The notes beneath the pieces are model-generated. The model did not search any database. It was given only the letters and a program-made list of their open reading frames with translations, and was not told the origin of the DNA. Below, in pieces: positions 8,896 to 17,259 of a stretch of DNA of 64,000 nucleotides. Every line of letters starts with the position of its first letter. Within the stretch, counting starts at the first letter, position 1. The translations under genes and the position numbers were made by a program. The stretch comes from a virus. The stretch lies in the IMG/VR virus record IMGVR_UViG_3300018432_000001, positions 78,478 through 142,477 of that record; one strand, given 5' to 3'.

Positions 8896-9735
8896 ATGCC
8901 GGTCATCAACGTCGCGCCGACCGTCGCGGACGGTGAGGGAAACGCGCTGTACCCGTGCGAGCCGTGGCCGATCAACCCTGTGTGCTGCCCAGGGTGGCCT
9001 GCCGACCCGGCCGAGTGGGACCCCGCGCATTATGACGCTCAGTGGCTGGCCACGGTCGAGCTCTGGCGCGCGGTCGCCGGAGTCATCGGGCTGTGCCGGA
9101 CCACTGAGCTGCCGTGTCTGGACCAGTGCGTGGCGCGCCCGCTGGAGGCGTACTGGATGCGTCCCTACCGGGACGTCAACGGCGCCTGGTTCAACTCCAA
9201 GTGCGGATGCCGCGATACGTGCTCGTGCTCGCAGCTGTGCACGGTAACCCTCCAGGGGCCGGTGTACTCGATTGAGTCGGTCACCGTCGACGGCGTCGCC
9301 CTGGAGAGCGATGAGTGGAAGCTGCTCACCAACAACCGGCTCGCCCGCTGCGGCGGATGCTGGCCCGCCTGCCAGGACTACTGCACCGAGGACGGTCTCG
9401 TCGTCACCTACCTGCGCGGCATTCCGCCAGGCCTGGACGCCATCCGCGCCGTCAGCATCCTCGCCTGCCGCCGACTCCAAGAATGCCCACCAAGTGGCGG
9501 CGACTGCGGCACACTGCCCTCCGGCGTCACCAGCATCAACCGTGAAGGGCTGAACATGCAGCTGGACTCGACCATCGGGGCCGGGGAAGACGGCGTCATC
9601 CACTTCACCGGCATCGCCCGGGTTGATCGATGGATCGCTTCGATCAACCCCTACGGCGTCACCTCGAACCCATCCGTGTGGTCGCCCGACGTCGACACCT
9701 CGCAGGTCTGGCGCACCGGCACGGTGACGCCATGA
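8896..9735 (+). CDS. Head-to-tail adaptor
   Basis: This 279-residue cysteine-rich protein matches the actinophage head-to-tail adaptor pattern. It has an early WPINPVCCPGW motif and a helical LWRAVAGVIGLC segment. Then come RPYRDVNGAWFNSKCGCRD and CTVTLQGPVYSIESVTVDG, followed by a WPACQDY motif and a YLRGIPPG strand before a cysteine-rich helix. The adaptor ring sits under the portal and starts the neck. AAGGAG lies before the ATG. The stop overlaps the next start (ATGA). Position before the tail completion genes agrees with the role. Confidence 0.8.
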   Translation: MPVINVAPTVADGEGNALYPCEPWPINPVCCPGWPADPAEWDPAHYDAQWLATVELWRAVAGVIGLCRTTELPCLDQCVARPLEAYWMRPYRDVNGAWFNSKCGCRDTCSCSQLCTVTLQGPVYSIESVTVDGVALESDEWKLLTNNRLARCGGCWPACQDYCTEDGLVVTYLRGIPPGLDAIRAVSILACRRLQECPPSGGDCGTLPSGVTSINREGLNMQLDSTIGAGEDGVIHFTGIARVDRWIASINPYGVTSNPSVWSPDVDTSQVWRTGTVTP

Positions 9736-9956
9736 TCCCGTTGATCGTGAGTCTGGTCTACACCGTTGCCATGCTGTTCACCGCACGCATGCTCTACCGC
9801 AACGCCGTCACCAGCGGCTTCGACGTCACCACTCCCGCGCGCCTATTCATGGGCGTCGGCTTCGCCCTGATCTATGCGCTGGCATGGCCGCTGCTGCTGC
9901 TGGGCATCGGGGCGGTGCGTTTCATCGTGCACCGCGCCAAGGGAGACGTCGCGTGA
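9732..9956 (+). CDS. Small membrane protein between neck genes
   Basis: This 74-residue product starts at an ATG overlapping the adaptor stop. It has two hydrophobic segments, about 2-20 and 38-62, separated by a short polar loop, and a basic C-terminal tail. Both ends overlap neighbouring genes by 4 bases, so translation is probably coupled. No family is recognised. A membrane protein inside the neck gene set is unusual; a lysis or entry role is possible but unsupported. Confidence 0.65.
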   Translation: MIPLIVSLVYTVAMLFTARMLYRNAVTSGFDVTTPARLFMGVGFALIYALAWPLLLLGIGAVRFIVHRAKGDVA

Positions 9957-10618
9957 ACGTCCTGGACTACCTCGAAGACGAGCTGCTGTCGTGCCTGTGC
10001 TCGATGCTGCGCACCGAAGGGCGTCCAGCTTGCGAGTGCCATCACTTCGGCGGTGACGTGCCGCCAGTCGGGGACCGCTGCCAAGCCAACACTGCCGGAG
10101 AGAACGGTCAAGTCTGGGTTCGCCGCATCTCGCAGGCGATCGAGGTCGATCCCGAAGACATCACGTTCGGTGGCCTCCCGTGCGCGAGTTCCTGGCAGGC
10201 GCAGATCGAGCTGGGCATCTACCGGTGCATCACCGCCATCCCCGACGACAACGGGAATGCACCATCACCGGCGGCCTACGACGCCGACCGGGATCTGCTC
10301 GTCGCTGATCGGGCGACCCTCGCGCAGGTGCTGTGCTGCTGGCCACTGGTCGGTGAGGCGCCCACTCCGGTGCCCTTCGACCTGCCTATCTCGGTGATCG
10401 CGGCGCAGATCCTGCCACTGGGGCCCACCGGAGGGTGTGCCGGTTCGATCTTGACGCTCGTTGTCAACGCGCCGCTCATCGTCGAAGAGCCCGTGGCGCA
10501 GCTGGTCGCCGGTGTCGATGCCGATCCTGCCGACCCGAGTGGTCAGACCGCCGTGGTCACCTGGCGAAACGAACCTGCGGAGGAGGTCTTCATTTCGCGT
10601 CCAGCCGGAGGTGGTTAA
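9953..10618 (+). CDS. Probable neck / head-to-tail connector protein
   Basis: Translation probably starts at a GTG overlapping the previous stop (GTGA), giving 221 residues. The protein is rich in cysteine (LLSCLCSMLRTEG, CECHH, ASSWQAQIELGIYRCI) with a helical middle and a beta C-terminus. Its place between adaptor and tail-completion protein suggests a stopper or other neck component. The C-terminal segment QLVAGVDADPADPSGQTAVV resembles the end of the major tail protein. No family signature allows a firmer call. Confidence 0.55.
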   Translation: MNVLDYLEDELLSCLCSMLRTEGRPACECHHFGGDVPPVGDRCQANTAGENGQVWVRRISQAIEVDPEDITFGGLPCASSWQAQIELGIYRCITAIPDDNGNAPSPAAYDADRDLLVADRATLAQVLCCWPLVGEAPTPVPFDLPISVIAAQILPLGPTGGCAGSILTLVVNAPLIVEEPVAQLVAGVDADPADPSGQTAVVTWRNEPAEEVFISRPAGGG

Positions 10619-11100
10619 TGGTCATCCGGTTGCGCGTAACGCGCGTCGACATCAACATGGCCGAAGCCAACCGGTTGCTGAACTCTCCGCAGGGCGAAGT
10701 GGCGTCGTTGGTGGTGCTGACGTCGCAGCGGGTGCGGGCGATGTGCGTGCAGCAGACCCCTGTGCAGGACGGCGACATGAAGGCCAGCTACGGGTTCGCG
10801 CTGCGTGTGCGGCCCTTCCGGTACATCATGGGCCGCGTTATGAACTTCGACGAGGCGGCGCTGTGGGTGCAGATCGGCACCGGGATCTATGGCAAACGGG
10901 GACGACCGATCACGCCGAACACGAAGCGGTTCCTGCGGTTCGAAGGCAAACGAGATGGTGCGCTGCTGTATCGGCGGTCGGTGAAAGGACAACCGGCAAA
11001 CCCGTTCATGTTGCGTGGCCTGATCAGGGGGACGTCGGGGCGCCAGCGGTGGGTGATCACGCCCGGTTCGGGGGTGCGGAACATCGGGTCGGGACCGTGA
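10618..11100 (+). CDS. Tail completion / HK97 gp10-like neck protein
   Basis: The ATG at 10618 overlaps the previous TAA, giving 160 residues. The pattern is that of HK97 gp10-like tail-completion proteins. A helix with VVLTSQRVRAM leads into TPVQDGDMKASYGFAL, a strand with an IGTGIYG motif follows, and PANPFMLRGL lies near the C-terminus. These proteins join the head connector to the tail terminator. Its position directly before the chaperone genes agrees. Confidence 0.7.
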   Translation: MVIRLRVTRVDINMAEANRLLNSPQGEVASLVVLTSQRVRAMCVQQTPVQDGDMKASYGFALRVRPFRYIMGRVMNFDEAALWVQIGTGIYGKRGRPITPNTKRFLRFEGKRDGALLYRRSVKGQPANPFMLRGLIRGTSGRQRWVITPGSGVRNIGSGP

Positions 11101-11115
11101 CACACCGGAACCCAA

Positions 11116-11142
11116 ATGTCTGATTTAGTCGCATTAGTAGGG
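11116..11142 (+). promoter_or_regulatory. Late promoter-like element, copy 3
   Basis: ATGTCTGATTTAGTCGCATT precedes the first chaperone frame. A TTAGAT hexamer just downstream is 7 bases from the GTG start, which would give a nearly leaderless message. The core matches the other late elements. Confidence 0.45.
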
Positions 11143-11155
11143 TTAGATCCTTTAT

Positions 11156-11668
11156 GTGACTGATGATCTGTTTACCTCGCGTCCGCTGGCCGATGCCCAG
11201 AAGCAGTACGCCAAGACCAGCCCCGCCGCGCAGCCGCAGAACGGGGCCCAGCCGCAGCGGGCCATCCGGCCGCAGCCCATTCTCGACATCAACCTCGACG
11301 ATGTTCCCGAGACTTCCTACGCCGAATTCGTGTTCCAGCTCAAAGGCAACATCTACACCCTCGGCATCGACGACGACACCGTGCTGTTCGACATCGCCGA
11401 GATGAGCATGGACGAGGTCAGCCCCACCGACCTCTTCGAGTACTTCTTCGAACGCACTTTCCGGCGCGCCGTCGACGAGAACGGCGACGAGATCGACGAC
11501 GGCCTCGGCGTGCTCCTGCGGGCCACCGCCGCCCGCCCGCGCGACAACTCCCGTCCGGTGCCCAGGCAGCAGCTGCTGCGGATCATGAACACGGCCGTCG
11601 AGGACTGGATGGGCGAGCTCACCGACACGAACATGCGGCCTAAGCGCCGTTCGGGTCGCCGTCGTTGA
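11156..11668 (+). CDS. Tail assembly chaperone, first frame
   Basis: This 170-residue acidic protein sits directly before the tape measure region, where siphoviruses encode the gpG/gpGT chaperones that coat the tape measure during tail assembly. It has a proline/glutamine-rich N-terminus, a YAEFVFQLKGNIYTLGI beta segment and an acidic helical C-terminus ending in RRSGRRR. The start is a GTG without a clear ribosome binding site and with a -10-like box only 7 bases upstream. Its end overlaps the second frame. Confidence 0.7.
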   Translation: MTDDLFTSRPLADAQKQYAKTSPAAQPQNGAQPQRAIRPQPILDINLDDVPETSYAEFVFQLKGNIYTLGIDDDTVLFDIAEMSMDEVSPTDLFEYFFERTFRRAVDENGDEIDDGLGVLLRATAARPRDNSRPVPRQQLLRIMNTAVEDWMGELTDTNMRPKRRSGRRR

Positions 11669-12195
11669 TCTCCTCGTTCGCCACCACTGTCCACATGCCT
11701 GGGATCTCGCCCGACCGCGTGCTGCTGCGCATCGACGACGAGGACTTCGAGTTGCCGGTTCCAGGCGCGCAGCGCCTCCTGGACATCGGTGCCTCCTACG
11801 GATGGCGCCATCTCATGCCCGACGGCCTGGTCACGGTGGACAAGGAGCGCATGTACGAGCGCCTGAAAGACCCCGAGGACTTGATGAGCTGGAAGCGGCT
11901 GCACGTGATCGCGCAGCCGCTGGGGCTCTATCTCTACGGGTTCCCGTTCTTCGTGGCCTCGCGCGCGCTGGGAACGCTGCGGCACTACCTCACGTCGTTT
12001 CGCATGTGGTCGGTATGCAACCTGCGGATCGATCTGGCCACGGCGAGCGCGGCCGACTGGTGCGCGGCGGCGGTGACGTGGCTGGTGCAGACCGGTGACA
12101 AGGAGGAGAAGCGGCTGGAGATGTGGGCGCAGCTGACGACGCCGGGGGTGTTGCCCATGGAAGCGCCGGGGGTGAGCCCCGATTGGATGGCTTAA
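11665..12195 (+). CDS. Tail assembly chaperone, second frame
   Basis: The frame is open from 11644, after a TAA at 11641, to 12195 and lies -1 relative to the first chaperone. It can be reached either by a TTG at 11665 that overlaps the first stop (TTGA) or by a -1 shift within 11644-11668. No classic slippery heptamer is evident; the GGGT at 11653-11656 is the best candidate. The product is helical, with YGWRHLMPDGLVTVDKERMY and a tryptophan-rich C-terminal half. A second chaperone frame before the tape measure is standard in siphoviruses. Confidence 0.65.
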   Translation: MISSFATTVHMPGISPDRVLLRIDDEDFELPVPGAQRLLDIGASYGWRHLMPDGLVTVDKERMYERLKDPEDLMSWKRLHVIAQPLGLYLYGFPFFVASRALGTLRHYLTSFRMWSVCNLRIDLATASAADWCAAAVTWLVQTGDKEEKRLEMWAQLTTPGVLPMEAPGVSPDWMA

Positions 12196-12224
12196 CTAAC
12201 CACAAGACGTACCATAATACCCGT

Positions 12225-12250
12225 ATGCCCGATTTGTGATCTAATGAGAA
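12225..12250 (+). promoter_or_regulatory. Late promoter-like element, copy 4
   Basis: ATGCCCGATTTGTGATCTAA lies just before the tape measure gene, with CTAATG as a possible -10 box and the start at 12263 behind GGGGGG. The core matches the elements at 118, 7253, 11116 and 20128. Confidence 0.45.
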
Positions 12251-12262
12251 CTTGGGGGGGTT

Positions 12263-15200
12263 ATGGCAGTAATTGCGACTGCAGAAGTTCGCGTTGTCGC
12301 CGACACCTCCCGGTTCCTCTCCAACCTGCGGCGCCAACTGCGCGGTGCCTTCAGCCAAATCGGCGCCCAAGCTGCCCAGCAGTTCACCAACGCCTTCAAC
12401 CAGAACATCGGCAACCAGTTCACCGGCGGTCTTCGCCGCGCAGGCCAGCAAGGTGGCGTCTCCTTCACCGACGGATTGCGCACCGCCCTGCGCCGAGGGC
12501 TGCGCGGCATCCAGATCCTCGGCTTCCTCAACCTCGCCATCGTCCAAGGCCTCCAAGGGGCTGCGCAGCTGGTCTCCAGGGGGTTGCGCGTTGCCTTCGT
12601 GGAGGGTGGCCGTGGCATCGTCACCGCGTTCCAGAACGCCGTGGTCAACCCCCTACGCACCTTGATCGGGAACCTCTTCGGCCGGGCGCTGAACGCCACG
12701 CTGTCGCGTCTGGCACCCCTGTTCGCCGCTGCCGGAGCCGCAGCCCGCAACGCCTTCTTCAGCCAGATGGCCGGAATCGGCGCGGCCATCACGAATTTCA
12801 TCAACAGCCCCGTCGGCCAGGCACTGGGTCGCATCCCGGCGCTGTTCCGCGCCGCAGGCGACCTCGCTCGTGAGGCGTTCTTCCAGCGTATGGCCGGAAT
12901 CGGCGCGGGCATCATGAACATCATCGAAGGGCCGATCGGGCGCGCCGCCACCCGCATCGGGCAGCTCTTCGGCGCGGCCGGTGACCTGGCGCGCGAGTCG
13001 TTCTTCCGCAGTATGGCGGGCATTGGCGCCGGGATCACGAACTTCATCGAGAGCCCGGTCGGCCGGGCACTGGGCAGGCTTCCCGCGCTGTTCCGCGCCG
13101 CAGGCGACCTGGCCCGCGAGGCGTTCTTCCAGCGCATGGCGGGCATCGGTGCGCTCATCACCAATGTTCTGGAAAGTCCGATCGGACGTGCCCTGGGTCG
13201 CCTCCCGGCGCTGTTCCAGGCGTTCGGCACCCGTGCCAGTGATGCGTTCGGGCGCGGTCTGCTGCGGTTGCGCACAGCGGGTACGACGGCCGTCAACAAC
13301 ATCACGCAGGCGATCAACCGTGCAGGTCCACGTATTCAGGCAGCGGCCACCCGTGCGTTCGGTCCCGCTGCGCAGAGCGTCCAGCGGGCCTTCAACCTCA
13401 TCCCCTGGGCACGCATCGGCCAGGGCATCGGCCAGTTGTTCGGCCGGGGTGTCGGCGATGGAGCTGAGGAGGAGACGCAGCGGCGCGGCCAGAGCATCGG
13501 CGCGCGCTTCGGATCGGCCATGACCCGAGGCCTCACCGCCGGGCTGCGCGGCCTCAGCACCGCACTTGCGTCCATCTCGCTGCGGCCCTTGCAAGCCTTG
13601 GCCGGAATCTTGGGCAACGCCACCAGCGAGATGATCTCCATGGCGGCTCAGGCCCTGGTCGTGGTCGGCCTCCTGGAGTCGCTCTCAGGCGCCCTGTTCG
13701 CACTCCCCGCCGTGCTCAACGTCGTAGGCGCCGGTGTCGCCACCGTCGCCATCGCCTTCAACGGCTTCGGCGCCGCTATCGGCGCGGCCTTCGAAGACAC
13801 CGCCGCCTTCGAAGAGGCGCTTGAAGGCCTCGCTCCAGCGGCCCAGAGCGTCGCCCGCGAGTTCCAGGCCATCGCCCCCGCGCTCACCGACATGCGCCTG
13901 GGCGCGCAGGAGGCACTGTTCTCCCAGCTCGCAGGCACCATCACTGCCGTTGCCGATAACCTGCTCGGCCCCCTCAGCGAGGGCCTGAACCTCGCTGCCG
14001 CGTCTTTCGGGGGGATCGTCGCCGGGATCGGCGAGTTCCTCGCCCAGAGCGCCACCGCTGGCACCGTTACCGCCACGTTCGCGACGCTTTCCGCCATCTT
14101 CGACGCGCTCGCGGTGTCCACAGTGCCATTCCTGGAGGCGATGCGCCTCCTGGCCGACACCTTCCTGCCTCGAATCGCCGAAGCAGCCGGTCCCCTCGCC
14201 GGGCTCGGCGCCCAGTTCCAGGCCTGGACTGAGCAGGTCGTCGCCTCCGGCGACGCCATGGCCGCCTTCGACTTCGCCATTCAGGTGTTTCAGCAGCTCG
14301 CCGGGGTAGTCGGCAGTCTCGCCGGGATCTTCCAGGCAGTCTTCTCAGCTGCCGAGCTCGCCGGTGTCGACGCGCTGGGCGCCATCGGCGAAGGACTCGA
14401 AGTCGTCCGCACCACCTTCGAATCGTTCGAGGGGCAAGCGGCCCTGGCAAACGTGTTCGCGGCCATCGGCACCACCGTGCAGGCCCTAGCGCCCGTCTTC
14501 GCCACCCTGGTGACCCAGCTCGGCCTCGTCTTCCCGATCGTCGGGCTGATCGCCGAGGCGCTGGGCCCCAGCTTGTCGGTCGTCCTCGAAGGACTCGGGC
14601 AGGCCCTGCTCGCCCTCGGCCCCGGCGTCGTCGAGGTCTTCGCCGGGATCGCCGCCGCCGCTGAAGCCATTGCCCCCTCCCTCGCCCCCCTTGGCGCGGC
14701 CATCGGCGCCGTACTGACAGCGATCGCACCGATACTCCCTGTGATCGGCGAGCTGATCGGGATCGTCGTCACCCTCGGTGCGCAGATCCTCTCAGTGTTG
14801 GCAAGCGCGATCATGCCGATCGTGCAGGCGCTCGCAGGCGCCCTAGCTCCAGTTTTGCCCCTTATTGCCGATTTGTTCACCAGGCTGGTCACGGCGCTCG
14901 CGCCCGTGATCGAGGCTCTGGGCGCCGGGCTGGCAAGCGTTATCGCGACCCTGCTGCCGCCGATTCTGCAGCTCGTCGCCGCGCTCGCGGAGGCCTTGAT
15001 GCCGATCATCGAGGCGCTTTTGCCCGTTTTGACCCCAATTATTGAGATTTTCTTCCAACTGGTCAATGTGATCGGTTCGTTGCTCGTTCCCATCATTTCC
15101 CTGCTTTTGCCCATTATTGAGGCACTTAGTCCGGTTTTGCAGCTGGTCGGGCTCGTCCTCGCTCCCCTGCTGGAGCTCTTCTCGGCGATCCTGGAGCCGA

Positions 15201-16051
15201 TCACCACGCTGATCACGCTGATCGCGGGCCTGCTCACGCCCGTGATCGAGTTCCTGGCCGAGATCATCGGCGCGATCATCGGTGCCGCGCTGACGCCGCT
15301 GACCGCCGCCTTCGGGTTCCTGGCCGACATCCTCGCTGACCACGTCATTCCGTGGTTCGAGGAGAGCACCGCGATCCTGAAGCTGTTCTGGGAGACCGCG
15401 ATTGAGCCGCTGATCGAGTGGATCGGTCGGCTCAGCAGCGGGGTCACCGAGCGATTCGGCACTATCCGTGACGCAGTGACCACTCTCTGGAATCTGTGGA
15501 AAAACCGGTTCGACCTCATGGAGAGCCTGATCGAGACCGTGGTCGACGTGGTCTCCGACGCGGCAGGCAACATCGGTGACTTCTTCAGTAACATGGGCGA
15601 CACGATCAGTGACGTCTTTGACAACATGCTGGACGGCCTGCGCAGCGCCCGCGACACCATCTCCGGCATCGTCGACTCGATCGTCGGATTCGTCCAGGAC
15701 GCCATCAACACCGCCCAGAACCTCGGCGACATCGACCTCAACCCGTTCGCCAACGGCGGCATCGTCAACGGACCCACCGCCGCGCTCATCGGCGAAGCGG
15801 GACGCGAGGTCGTCATCCCCCTCACCCGGCCCCAGCGCGCCGCCGAACTCGCCCAGCAGTCGGGACTCATCGATCTGCTCGCTGCCCAAGGCGCTCTTGG
15901 TGGAGCTTCCATCAGCGGCACACCAGCCGGTCCTGTCGTCGGTGAGATGCACGTCCACTCCCAAAACGCCGATCCCGAGCAGGTCGCTCGCAAGGCGCTG
16001 CGAATCATCGAGCGCCGCATGGGCGGCCGGGGATTGGAGCGACTCTCATGA
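12263..16051 (+). CDS. Tape measure protein
   Basis: At 1,262 residues this is the longest gene in the window and the standard third member of the chaperone-chaperone-tape measure order. It sets tail length and takes part in DNA ejection. The N-terminus (VRVVADTSRFLSNLRRQLRG) resembles other tape measures. Residues about 160-330 carry four 42-44-residue repeats. Residues about 450-1040 contain many hydrophobic helices likely to enter the host membrane. Near 1160-1190 the motif ANGGIVNGPTAALIGEAG, typical of tape measure C-termini, is followed by REVVIPL. The stop overlaps the next gene (ATGA). Confidence 0.92.
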   Translation: MAVIATAEVRVVADTSRFLSNLRRQLRGAFSQIGAQAAQQFTNAFNQNIGNQFTGGLRRAGQQGGVSFTDGLRTALRRGLRGIQILGFLNLAIVQGLQGAAQLVSRGLRVAFVEGGRGIVTAFQNAVVNPLRTLIGNLFGRALNATLSRLAPLFAAAGAAARNAFFSQMAGIGAAITNFINSPVGQALGRIPALFRAAGDLAREAFFQRMAGIGAGIMNIIEGPIGRAATRIGQLFGAAGDLARESFFRSMAGIGAGITNFIESPVGRALGRLPALFRAAGDLAREAFFQRMAGIGALITNVLESPIGRALGRLPALFQAFGTRASDAFGRGLLRLRTAGTTAVNNITQAINRAGPRIQAAATRAFGPAAQSVQRAFNLIPWARIGQGIGQLFGRGVGDGAEEETQRRGQSIGARFGSAMTRGLTAGLRGLSTALASISLRPLQALAGILGNATSEMISMAAQALVVVGLLESLSGALFALPAVLNVVGAGVATVAIAFNGFGAAIGAAFEDTAAFEEALEGLAPAAQSVAREFQAIAPALTDMRLGAQEALFSQLAGTITAVADNLLGPLSEGLNLAAASFGGIVAGIGEFLAQSATAGTVTATFATLSAIFDALAVSTVPFLEAMRLLADTFLPRIAEAAGPLAGLGAQFQAWTEQVVASGDAMAAFDFAIQVFQQLAGVVGSLAGIFQAVFSAAELAGVDALGAIGEGLEVVRTTFESFEGQAALANVFAAIGTTVQALAPVFATLVTQLGLVFPIVGLIAEALGPSLSVVLEGLGQALLALGPGVVEVFAGIAAAAEAIAPSLAPLGAAIGAVLTAIAPILPVIGELIGIVVTLGAQILSVLASAIMPIVQALAGALAPVLPLIADLFTRLVTALAPVIEALGAGLASVIATLLPPILQLVAALAEALMPIIEALLPVLTPIIEIFFQLVNVIGSLLVPIISLLLPIIEALSPVLQLVGLVLAPLLELFSAILEPITTLITLIAGLLTPVIEFLAEIIGAIIGAALTPLTAAFGFLADILADHVIPWFEESTAILKLFWETAIEPLIEWIGRLSSGVTERFGTIRDAVTTLWNLWKNRFDLMESLIETVVDVVSDAAGNIGDFFSNMGDTISDVFDNMLDGLRSARDTISGIVDSIVGFVQDAINTAQNLGDIDLNPFANGGIVNGPTAALIGEAGREVVIPLTRPQRAAELAQQSGLIDLLAAQGALGGASISGTPAGPVVGEMHVHSQNADPEQVARKALRIIERRMGGRGLERLS
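12748..13240 (+). repeat. Four degenerate 42-44 codon repeats in the tape measure gene
   Basis: The peptide unit AFFQRMAGIGAGI followed by ESPIGRALGRLPALF and RAAGDLARE recurs four times. Helical repeats of this kind set tape length, so copy-number change would alter tail length. The copies have diverged at DNA level but keep the same phase. Confidence 0.75.
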
Positions 16052-17259
16052 TAACCGACCGCGCCGGATGGATGAGCTTCGACGGCACCGAGGTCATCAA
16101 CTCCGCACGTCTGGCCGCCTACCTCGCGCACAGCCCGTGCGACCCCGGGGCGGTCACCATCTGCGTGCCGTGCCCCGAGCTCGTCGCCGAAGTCTCTGAC
16201 CCCCCGTTCATCTCCCCCCAGGCCGATGTCGCCCCCTGGTACGACCTGGCAGTACCGGTGTCGGCCGAATTCCTCGGCATCGGCGGCGTCGACATCGAGG
16301 GCCTGTGGATGCATCCTTCCGAGGTCGTCGACGGCGTCATCGTCCGCGACATGACCATCCGCGTCATCCTCGCCGGACTGTCCGAAGCCGCCGTGTCGTA
16401 CGGCTTGGCGTGGCTGTCGATGGCACTCACCGGCTCCTACTGCCCCACAGGCTCGTGCATCGGCGGCCAGATGTGCGTCGCTGTGGCATGCCCGACTGCG
16501 ACCGCACCCGACCCGGTTCGCACGCTCGTGGACGTCTCAGCGCTGGAGCGCCCGCAAGTCCTGTCGATCTGGCGCTCAGGACTGGTGACGTTCTGGGAGG
16601 TCGAGTTCGTCATGCGAAGCCGCAATGTCGGATTGTTCCAGGACGCGGACATCAACCTGGTGTTCAACGCGGCGAGCGCGGAGCGGACCACCGTCAACCT
16701 GCTGGACGCCTACGAGAACTGCGCGATTGTCACGCCGTGCGCGACTGATCCCGAATGCCCGCGCCCGATCATCCCTGAAGTGCCCGAGGCGCCCCTGGAC
16801 GCCTGCTACCCGGTCGAAGACTTCGAGGCCTACCACCAGATCGCGTCTGTGGAGGGCACGAGTGTCCCCTCCTGGCTGGAGCTGGTGCCGGTGATCCGCA
16901 TCCGCGCCGGAGACGCGGACCTGCGCAACGTGACCATCCGGTTCTACCAGAACCCGCTCGGTCTGGACTGCACCGATCTGATCGCGGTCGATCCGTGTAT
17001 GGCCTGCACCGACATCACGGTCTTGTTCGTTCCTTCCGGGGGCGAGACGGTCATCGACGGACGCGTCTCACGCGCCCAAACCGTATGCCTCGGCGGCGAT
17101 GTCGACGTCCCGGCACTCTACGGACCCGGCGGTCGCACGTTCTCCTGGCCGACGTTCTCCTGCGGCTACGGACTCTGCGTCGAAGTACTCGCCGCCGTCG
17201 GCGCCGACATCGAAGCGCAAGTCGACGTCGCCCTCTACACCCGATGGGAAGCCGCCTGA
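16048..17259 (+). CDS. Minor tail protein, distal tail-like
   Basis: This 403-residue protein starts at an ATG overlapping the tape measure stop. The gene right after the tape measure in siphoviruses is normally the distal tail protein that forms the ring at the tail tip. It has a beta-rich N-terminal half with WMHPSEVVDGVIVRDMTIRV and a long insertion of cysteine-containing segments. The C-terminal half carries SWLELVPVIRIRAGDADLRN, similar to galectin-like tail domains. The call depends mainly on position and size. Confidence 0.65.
   Translation: MITDRAGWMSFDGTEVINSARLAAYLAHSPCDPGAVTICVPCPELVAEVSDPPFISPQADVAPWYDLAVPVSAEFLGIGGVDIEGLWMHPSEVVDGVIVRDMTIRVILAGLSEAAVSYGLAWLSMALTGSYCPTGSCIGGQMCVAVACPTATAPDPVRTLVDVSALERPQVLSIWRSGLVTFWEVEFVMRSRNVGLFQDADINLVFNAASAERTTVNLLDAYENCAIVTPCATDPECPRPIIPEVPEAPLDACYPVEDFEAYHQIASVEGTSVPSWLELVPVIRIRAGDADLRNVTIRFYQNPLGLDCTDLIAVDPCMACTDITVLFVPSGGETVIDGRVSRAQTVCLGGDVDVPALYGPGGRTFSWPTFSCGYGLCVEVLAAVGADIEAQVDVALYTRWEAA

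Noticed and set aside
14290-16314. A 674-codon open frame on the minus strand opposite the tape measure gene
   Set aside because: It is antisense to a well-supported tape measure gene and its serine/arginine-rich translation has no recognisable domains.
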